Shown: positions 1-6,134 of the stretch, one piece after another
How the letters are laid out: each line of letters begins with the position of its first letter
Numbering within the stretch: position 1 is the first letter of the stretch
Assembly (NCBI GenBank): GCA_900752475.1
Contig: CAADVJ010000206.1
Span: forward strand, 1 to 7,556
Length of the DNA: 7,556 nucleotides
Direction of reading: 5' to 3'
Source of the DNA: an uncultured Collinsella sp.
GTDB lineage: Bacteria > Actinomycetota > Coriobacteriia > Coriobacteriales > Coriobacteriaceae
Notes under the pieces: generated by a model
What the model was told of the DNA's origin: nothing
The model's input: the letters and a program-made list of their open reading frames with translations, nothing else
The model's database searches: none
Translations under genes and position numbers: made by a program

Positions 1-262
1 CACGTTTTTGTATGGGGTCCCGGTCTCCACAATTTCCGTCAAGCTTTTGGTTAGATTTTGGTCAGTTGGCGTAAGGGTGGAAGGCCAAAAGATTGCTGGC
101 GAAAAAAGCTCAGAGAAAGTGCTGGTAGGGGAGTTGTTGAGCTTTTCGACAGCTTTTGAGCAAAAGAAACTTTGTGGCTATTGCCGGCGATTGCGTTGTC
201 GCGGTCATGGCGGTGCGGGATGCTGGTCGTAAGCGTCGAATTCTCCGACTTTGGAGGCCAAC
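1..262. promoter_or_regulatory. Leader region with phased repeats and dyads, no supported gene
   Basis: No reading frame here has a credible ribosome site or protein-like composition, so I treat it as the 5' regulatory region of the gene at 263. The first 60 bases are about 45% GC by hand count. TTTTGGTTAG at 45-54 recurs as TTTTGGTCAG at 56-65. AGCTTTT occurs at 140-146 and again at 151-157. Both pairs have an 11-base period. AAAAGCTCA at 104-112 is the exact inverse of TGAGCTTTT at 138-146, and CTTTTG/CAAAAG arms flank two bases at 153-166. Such spacing suits a protein binding one face of DNA or a leader RNA hairpin. No convincing -35/-10 pair was found. Confidence 0.35.
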
Positions 263-697
263 ATGGACCTGTTTCTTGAGACTCCACAGCAACAAGCTAA
301 GCGCATGCTGCGTCAGCAGCAACGACTCATGGAGATGCAAATGCAAGGGGCGGCAGCCCAGCCCTTTGCGCAAAATGTCGTGCCCGCTGCTGTACCTGCA
401 GCTGTGCCCGGGTGTGAATCGGCGCCAGAGGCCTATTCCGTACAGCAAGATTCATATGCGCAGGAGCTCGCGTTCGACAAGCGTCGTGCGCGTCGTCGCC
501 GTGTGGGCCAGCGCTTGCGCACATTGGCGATGATCGTGCTCATCCCGTTAGGGCTTGCGGCCATCTTTCTGGCGTCGTATGCCCTCACGTGCATCCTCAA
601 CGGCGCATCGCCCAACGAGGTGCTCCAACATCTGTCAGCCCTCGGCCAGCGCCTAGGCGATGCCATAACAACCTTTCAGGTCGGTTGGGAAGGCTGA
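263..697 (+). CDS. Small single-pass membrane protein of unknown function
   Basis: A 144-residue protein that I do not recognise. The ATG at 263 is chosen because GGAGG at 253-257 lies five bases upstream; an in-frame TTG at 251 overlaps that site and is less likely. Residues 1-30 are rich in Gln, Met and Arg and look helical. Residues 38-50 are a Pro/Ala/Val stretch with a repeated PAAV unit. A strongly basic patch lies at 73-86 (KRRARRRR then VGQRLR), directly before one hydrophobic segment at about 88-112. By the positive-inside rule the N-terminal 85 residues should be cytoplasmic and the last 32 outside. No signal-peptidase site or catalytic motif is visible. It appears to be a stand-alone gene. 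The coding call is good; the function is unknown. Confidence 0.75.
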   Translation: MDLFLETPQQQAKRMLRQQQRLMEMQMQGAAAQPFAQNVVPAAVPAAVPGCESAPEAYSVQQDSYAQELAFDKRRARRRRVGQRLRTLAMIVLIPLGLAAIFLASYALTCILNGASPNEVLQHLSALGQRLGDAITTFQVGWEG

Positions 698-721
698 CGT
701 TTGCCGCCATTGGTCTTCTTG

Positions 722-759
722 GATGCAAGGATTATCGCCACGAGTGGAATCCTTGCATC
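722..759. repeat. Perfect 12-bp inverted repeat in the intergenic gap
   Basis: GATGCAAGGATT at 722-733 is exactly inverted as AATCCTTGCATC at 748-759. The 14-base centre contains CCA (738-740) and TGG (745-747), which can extend the stem beyond a four-base bulge, giving a long hairpin with a CGAG loop. No T-run follows on either strand, so a standard intrinsic terminator is unlikely. It sits between the membrane-protein gene and the lower-GC cassette. It could be an operator, an mRNA 3' stabiliser or a remnant of a mobile-element end. No second copy occurs at the far side of the cassette (1912-1962). Confidence 0.75.
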
Positions 760-787
760 TTACGGGCCCTATCGTGCGACTGAATAG

Positions 788-808
788 TATTATTGAAGAT
801 GAATAATA
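788..808. promoter_or_regulatory. A/T-rich dyad in front of the nucleotidyltransferase gene, possible operator
   Basis: TATTATT at 788-794 and AATAATA at 802-808 are exact inverse arms around seven bases. The dyad ends 12 bases before the ATG at 821 and just before the weak AGGA ribosome site at 811-814. TATTAT at 788-793 also resembles a -10 box (5 of 6 to TATAAT), though no good -35 lies at the expected distance. A DNA-binding protein is encoded by the second gene of the cassette, so autoregulation here is a reasonable inference, not shown. Confidence 0.4.
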
Positions 809-820
809 ATAGGATTTGAT

Positions 821-1351
821 ATGTATAAGCAGGATTTAGAGCAGACTCTGTTGGGCATTGACGAAGAGGCGGAGCTGGAAATAGGTCCAAGAGACGATAG
901 ACCGAGCGTTGTATTGGTGGGAGGAAGCGCCTTCATGCTAAACGATGTGACGAATCGGTCGGTTACACATGACATTGATGTGTTTGAGGCAGACAGGTGT
1001 CTCCGCGAGATCATAGCTCGATACCCCGAGGTGAATGGTATGGCGGTGGCATATTGTAATCAGATGCCATTCAATTACGAAGACCGTTTGATTCCCTTGG
1101 ATATTGGGGCGCGTTTTATCAGGTACTTTACGCCATCCTTGGAGGACCTGGCGGTAATGAAGCTCTATGCCTACCGTCCGAACGACATCATCGATCTTCA
1201 TAGTCAGGCATTCGTCGACCAACTTGATTGGGGTCTGCTCGAACGGCTTATATTCGACGAGGGAGAAGCACTGGCGTCGTCGCCTTCGGAGCGAAGCTAT
1301 CAAGAGATGGTCTGTGCATACAGGCAATACAGAAAGGAGGTGCTCGGTTGA
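821..1351 (+). CDS. DUF6036/AbiEii-like nucleotidyltransferase, putative toxin or defence enzyme
   Basis: A 176-residue protein of the polymerase-beta-type nucleotidyltransferase fold. The conserved core is visible: VGGSAFML at 33-40 supplies the GGS/GS motif (S36), and THDIDVF at 49-55 supplies the metal-binding D51-x-D53 pair. EDLAVMKLYAYRPNDIIDL (108-126) matches the later AbiEii-type motif, with Lys114, Arg119, Asp122 and Asp125. Related enzymes (AbiEii, MenT) move nucleotides onto RNA such as tRNA ends and act as toxins; others in the superfamily modify proteins. The substrate here is unknown. The ATG at 821 has a weak AGGA site at 811-814. The stop overlaps the start of the next gene, implying coupled translation. 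Lower GC than the neighbours suggests acquisition by transfer. Nucleotidyltransferase family call is firm; toxin role is inference. Confidence 0.8.
   Translation: MYKQDLEQTLLGIDEEAELEIGPRDDRPSVVLVGGSAFMLNDVTNRSVTHDIDVFEADRCLREIIARYPEVNGMAVAYCNQMPFNYEDRLIPLDIGARFIRYFTPSLEDLAVMKLYAYRPNDIIDLHSQAFVDQLDWGLLERLIFDEGEALASSPSERSYQEMVCAYRQYRKEVLG
1333..1351 (+). promoter_or_regulatory. Ribosome site and overlapping stop/TTG start that set the second cassette gene
   Basis: AAAGGAGG at 1333-1340 is a near-ideal Shine-Dalgarno sequence, seven bases before TTG at 1348-1350. The stop TGA of the upstream gene is 1349-1351, giving a TTGA overlap. This decides the start of the second gene, whose frame stays open further upstream (to 1228) but has no comparable ribosome site there. 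Overlap plus a strong site inside the first gene predicts translational coupling, with the rare TTG start tempering the output. Confidence 0.8.
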
Positions 1352-1911
1352 ATCTGACCTTTGAGGGATTCTTAAAAGGCTATTGCCGAGAGCTATCCGG
1401 ACAGCAGTCGCTGAGTTTTAGAAAATTGGTTGAGCAGGCGATGACGGATGCGCCGCGCGTGGCGGAGCCTCTGTTTTTGCTCGCTTTAGCGCAAGGAAAA
1501 GCCGAATACGTTTTGGGTTTATCCGAGGGCTCGTGGATGGAACAGGATTACCGAGACGTTTTATTCTTGTACGGCCAAGCGGGTAGCATGGCGTCTCTAT
1601 GCGCCAAAAGTGAGCTCCCTAATCGTTATGCCAACGTTTGGCGTGCGTATAGAGCGGTGAAGGAAAAGCCGGCGGCCGATAGAAGGGTGAACGCCCTGAT
1701 GAGAAAGAAAACGCTGGAAGCATTGGAGGAATCGGGTGTAACGCGCTATGGCCTCTGCCGTGCTCTGCGCCTGAATAAAGGAAACGTATACGCATACTTG
1801 GCCGGCGATGACTCAAAGGTGAGCAGGAAAACGGCGCGCCGCATTATGGAATATGCGGAGGAGAGGGGCGCCCAAGAAGGGGCCGGGCGCCCGGTGTGTG
1901 TGGCGGGGTAA
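1348..1911 (+). CDS. Helix-turn-helix partner of the nucleotidyltransferase, putative antitoxin/regulator
   Basis: A 187-residue protein starting at TTG 1348. The N-terminal 100 residues are helical with no motif I recognise. Residues about 118-172 form a Cro/XRE-like DNA-binding region: VTRYGLCRAL at 131-140, then RLNKGNVYAYLAG at 141-153 as the likely recognition part, followed by SRKTARRIMEYA at 159-170. The gene overlaps the nucleotidyltransferase gene by four bases, so the two are very probably made together. In AbiE and MenAT systems the DNA-binding partner neutralises the enzyme and represses the operon; I infer a similar role, but here it is the second gene, not the first. The last 15 or so residues (Gly/Ala/Pro/Val-rich) are encoded by much more GC-rich DNA than the rest. 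The exact family is unknown. Confidence 0.75.
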   Translation: MNLTFEGFLKGYCRELSGQQSLSFRKLVEQAMTDAPRVAEPLFLLALAQGKAEYVLGLSEGSWMEQDYRDVLFLYGQAGSMASLCAKSELPNRYANVWRAYRAVKEKPAADRRVNALMRKKTLEALEESGVTRYGLCRALRLNKGNVYAYLAGDDSKVSRKTARRIMEYAEERGAQEGAGRPVCVAG

Positions 1912-1962
1912 GATTGATCGCGGTTTTGATTGATGACCGATTGAGTTTGTTGGGCGGAGTCT

Positions 1963-3318
1963 ATGTCTGCTATTGATATCGTGCTTGTTGTGATCGCCTT
2001 GGTGGCGGTGGGGGTTGCTGTGGCTTGCGCCCTCCAGCTCAAGAGCCTGCGTGCCGAGTTGCGGGAGCGTGGCGACAGTAGCGCGGAAACGCTGGCAGCA
2101 CTCGAGCAGGCCAACAACGCGCTCGATGCCCTGAACGTCGCGCTGGCCGAAACTCGCCGCACGGCCAACGCCATCGCGCAGCAGCAGACGACAGATGCGG
2201 CCGTGGAGCAGCAACGTTACCTGACCATCGCACGTGAGTTTTCGCAAGCTGGTGACCGGATGGATGACCTTCGCCGCGAGACGGCCCAACAGCTCGGTGC
2301 CAACCGCGAGGGCATCGATCACCGCCTGGACAAGGTGCGCGAGACGGTCGATGCCCAGCTGGGTGCTATCCGCAAAGACAACAACGTGCAACTCGATCAG
2401 ATGCGCGCGACGGTGGACGAGAAACTCTCCCGCACGCTCAACGATCGCCTGTCGGCATCGTTTAAGCAGGTGAGCGACCAGCTCGAGGCCGTGTACAAGG
2501 GCCTGGGCGACATGCAGTCCATCGCCACCGGCGTGGGCGACCTTAAGCGCGTGCTGGGCAACGTGAAGGCGCGTGGTATTTTGGGCGAGGTGCAGCTGGG
2601 TGCAATTCTGGCGGACATTCTTACACCCGACCAGTATCTGGAAAACGTCGCCACCAAGCCCGGCGCCTCGGAGCGCGTTGAGTTTGCCGTCAAGCTGCCG
2701 GTGGACGAGGGCGACCCCGTGCTGCTGCCGATTGACTCCAAGTTTCCGGGCGACGCGTACGAGCACTTGCTCGACGCGCAGGAGTCGGGTGATGCGGAGG
2801 CCGTGGCGGCTGCGCGCAAGACGCTCGACACCATGGTCAAGCGCGAGGCAAAGGACATTTGCGAGAAGTACCTGAGCGTGCCCGCGACCACCAACTTTGG
2901 CATTCTGTTCGTTCCGTTTGAGGGACTGTACGCCGAGGTCGTCAGCCGCCCCGGGCTTATCGAGACCCTGGGCCGCGACTATCACGTCAACGTTGCCGGT
3001 CCCAGCACCATGGCGGCCATCCTCAACAGTCTGCAGATGAGCTATCAGACGTTTAAGTTGCAAAAACGTACCGACGACGTGCTGCGCGTGCTCTCCGCCG
3101 TCAAGGCCGAGCTGCCGCGCTATCAAAAGGCGCTGCGCCGCGCCCAGCAGCAGATCGAGACCGCGGGCAAAACGGTCGAGGGCATCATCACCACGCGCAC
3201 CAACGTCATGGAGCGCAAGCTCAAGGACATCGACGCACTGGAAGACGTCGACCAAGCCGATGAGATCTTGGGACTCACGTCCGCGAGCCTTCTCGCGGAC
3301 CAAGAAGACGAGGACTAA
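1963..3318 (+). CDS. rmuC: DNA recombination protein RmuC
   Basis: A 451-residue RmuC-family protein of normal length, thought to limit DNA rearrangements between short inverted repeats. Residues 5-25 form an N-terminal membrane anchor. Residues about 28-190 form a long coiled coil, including a 22-residue-spaced repeat (LDKVRETVDAQL at 122-133 and LDQMRATVDEKL at 144-155). The conserved domain follows: RGILGEVQLGAIL at 204-216, LPIDSKFP at 255-262 (the nuclease-like I-D-x-K core), FGILFVPFEGLYAEV at 312-326 and GPSTMAAILNSLQM at 346-359. The tail is acidic (DQEDED). The start is ATG 1963, with a modest GGCGGAG at 1953-1959. It begins 51 bases after the HTH gene on the same strand, but its composition matches the host chromosome, so it is probably not part of that cassette. 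A clear terminator follows. Confidence 0.95.
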   Translation: MSAIDIVLVVIALVAVGVAVACALQLKSLRAELRERGDSSAETLAALEQANNALDALNVALAETRRTANAIAQQQTTDAAVEQQRYLTIAREFSQAGDRMDDLRRETAQQLGANREGIDHRLDKVRETVDAQLGAIRKDNNVQLDQMRATVDEKLSRTLNDRLSASFKQVSDQLEAVYKGLGDMQSIATGVGDLKRVLGNVKARGILGEVQLGAILADILTPDQYLENVATKPGASERVEFAVKLPVDEGDPVLLPIDSKFPGDAYEHLLDAQESGDAEAVAAARKTLDTMVKREAKDICEKYLSVPATTNFGILFVPFEGLYAEVVSRPGLIETLGRDYHVNVAGPSTMAAILNSLQMSYQTFKLQKRTDDVLRVLSAVKAELPRYQKALRRAQQQIETAGKTVEGIITTRTNVMERKLKDIDALEDVDQADEILGLTSASLLADQEDED

Positions 3319-3329
3319 TTGCAACAAGA

Positions 3330-3370
3330 CGGTGGGGCACCGGCACAAACGCGGGCGCCCCACCGCTTTT
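3330..3370 (+). terminator. Intrinsic terminator after rmuC
   Basis: CGGTGGGGC at 3330-3338 pairs perfectly with GCCCCACCG at 3357-3365, and an inner CCG/CGG stem (3340-3342 with 3352-3354) can extend it. CTTTT follows at 3366-3370. The stem begins 12 bases after the rmuC stop. It separates rmuC from the ABC transporter gene. Confidence 0.85.
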
Positions 3371-3380
3371 CGTATCGCAC

Positions 3381-3411
3381 TTGTCTGAAGCGTGCTTCAA
3401 TGTGCAACAAT
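3381..3411 (+). promoter_or_regulatory. Possible long-spacer promoter with a dyad, upstream of the ABC exporter
   Basis: TTGTCT at 3381-3386 and AACAAT at 3406-3411 are each 4 of 6 to the -35 and -10 consensus, with a 19-base spacer. The spacer holds an inverted repeat, TGAAGCGTGCTTCA at 3386-3399 (six-base arms, two-base centre). A dyad inside an over-long spacer is typical of promoters controlled by MerR-family activators, which often drive efflux genes. The dyad is plain in the sequence; promoter and regulator class are inference, and no MerR-type gene is in this window. Confidence 0.4.
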
Positions 3412-3445
3412 GGCGTTTCGCCCTATCAGACGCGAAAGGAAGCCC

Positions 3446-5248
<1,803 letters not shown>

Positions 5249-5261
5249 GCGTCTCGGACGT

Positions 5262-5275
5262 GGGACAATTGTGCC
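5262..5275. promoter_or_regulatory. Near-palindrome in the exporter-nth gap, possible operator or -10 region
   Basis: GGGACAATTGTGCC is a palindrome except for one mismatched pair (5264/5273), centred on the perfect ACAATTGT at 5265-5272. It lies 36 bases upstream of the nth start in a 63-base gap. GACAAT at 5264-5269 could serve as a -10 box (4 of 6), although the nearest -35-like TTGGAG (5237-5242) is 21 bases away. No terminator is visible in this gap, so nth may also be read from the exporter transcript. Confidence 0.3.
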
Positions 5276-5311
5276 CATAAGTTTATTGTGCCGCTGAGCC
5301 GAGGAGTCGTT

Positions 5312-5977
5312 ATGCCGCGCGAGTCCAATTCCGCCAAACGCGAGCGCGCCATCGAGGCGTGTGAGCGCCTCAACCGTCGCTATGGCCCGGTCGAGTGCTT
5401 TTTGGACCACGAGAATCCCTTCCGCCTGCTGATCGCGGTGTTGCTCTCGGCGCAAACGACCGACGCGCAGGTCAACAAGGTGACGCCGCAGCTGTTTGCC
5501 CAGTGGCCCACGCCCGAGGCCATGGCCGGGGCGAGCGTGGCTGACATGGCAGACACCATCAAGTCGCTCGGCTTCTACAAGAGCAAAGCCAAACATGCCG
5601 TCGAGGCCGCGCAGATGATCGTCGCCGACTATGGCGGCGAGGTGCCGGCCGACATGAAGGAACTCGTGAAGCTGCCGGGCGTGGGACGCAAGACGGCGAA
5701 CATCGTGCTCAACGTGGGGTATGGCATCGTGGAGGGCATTGCGGTGGACACGCACGTCAACCGCATTGCGCACCGCCTGATGCTGAGTCCCAAGACGCAT
5801 GCCAAGGAGCCGCTCAAGACCGAGCAGGATCTGCTCAAGATTTTGCCGCACGAGTATTGGGAGTCGGTTAACCATCAGTGGATCACCTTCGGTCGCGAGA
5901 TCTGCGACGCCCGCAAACCCAAGTGTGACGAGTGTCCGCTGGCAGATTTGTGCCCCAGCGTGCGCGTAGCGGGGTAG
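5312..5977 (+). CDS. nth: Endonuclease III, base-excision DNA glycosylase/AP lyase
   Basis: A 221-residue endonuclease III that removes oxidised pyrimidines from DNA and cuts the resulting abasic site; length is close to the roughly 211 residues of the E. coli enzyme. The helix-hairpin-helix LPGVGRKTA is at 121-129 with catalytic Lys127. VDTHVNRIAHRL at 145-156 carries catalytic Asp146. The 4Fe-4S loop is intact: Cys198, Cys205, Cys208 and Cys214, spaced C-x6-C-x2-C-x5-C. LLSAQTTDAQVN at 44-55 is the usual N-terminal family block. ATG 5312 is chosen because GAGGAG at 5301-5306 lies five bases upstream; an in-frame GTG at 5288 has no comparable site. Nothing is missing or unusual. Confidence 0.97.
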   Translation: MPRESNSAKRERAIEACERLNRRYGPVECFLDHENPFRLLIAVLLSAQTTDAQVNKVTPQLFAQWPTPEAMAGASVADMADTIKSLGFYKSKAKHAVEAAQMIVADYGGEVPADMKELVKLPGVGRKTANIVLNVGYGIVEGIAVDTHVNRIAHRLMLSPKTHAKEPLKTEQDLLKILPHEYWESVNHQWITFGREICDARKPKCDECPLADLCPSVRVAG

Positions 5978-5982
5978 GGCGG

Positions 5983-6007
5983 AACGCATCTTCGTCTGGC
6001 GTTTTTT
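5983..6007 (+). terminator. Weak terminator candidate after nth
   Basis: AACGC at 5983-5987 can pair with GCGTT at 5999-6003, and two G-U pairs may lengthen the stem. A run of six T follows the GCG at 6002-6007. The stem is short and the loop is 11 bases, so efficiency is doubtful. Its position just after the nth stop (5977) fits. Confidence 0.4.
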
Positions 6008-6025
6008 GCGGGGCTGGGTTTGCCC

Positions 6026-6056
6026 TTGAGCCGGAGTCCTCTCCATGCGCTACCAT
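6026..6056 (+). promoter_or_regulatory. Weak promoter candidate upstream of mfd
   Basis: TTGAGC at 6026-6031 and TACCAT at 6051-6056 (each 4 of 6 to consensus) are separated by 19 bases, longer than the usual 17. If used, the transcript would start near 6063 and would then cross the hairpin at 6082-6109 before reaching mfd. TTGACG at 6071-6076 is a better -35 box, but no -10 follows it. Low confidence. Confidence 0.22.
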
Positions 6057-6081
6057 GACAGACAATGTATTTGACGTACGA

Positions 6082-6109
6082 CCCGCCGAGCTTGCCCCGG
6101 CGGGCTTTT
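6082..6109 (+). terminator. Terminator-like hairpin immediately upstream of mfd
   Basis: CCCGCCG at 6082-6088 pairs perfectly with CGGCGGG at 6098-6104 across a nine-base loop, followed by CTTTT at 6105-6109. The stem is all G-C. The end of the T-run is 15 bases before the mfd Shine-Dalgarno site at 6124. It may end nth transcripts, or act as an attenuator in the mfd leader. Confidence 0.65.
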
Positions 6110-6134
6110 GGCGTTGCGATGCCGGAGGAACAGC

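Noticed and set aside
8..533. Short + strand frames at 8-232 and 156-533
   Set aside because: No ribosome site, Arg/Cys-rich odd composition, and the second overlaps the better-supported gene at 263 in another frame.
722..759. Reading the 12-bp inverted repeat as an intrinsic terminator
   Set aside because: No T-run follows the hairpin on either strand, so it is recorded as a repeat instead.
1894..1912. Similarity between the end of the HTH gene and the end of nth (5960-5978), 15 of 19 bases alike
   Set aside because: Both are simple GTG/GCG/GGG codon runs before a stop; chance similarity in GC-rich DNA is the easier explanation.
1813..3363. Long minus-strand open frame of 516 codons opposite rmuC
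   Set aside because: It is His/Leu/Arg-rich with no domain pattern, and lies antisense to a clear RmuC gene in GC-rich DNA, where such shadow frames are common.
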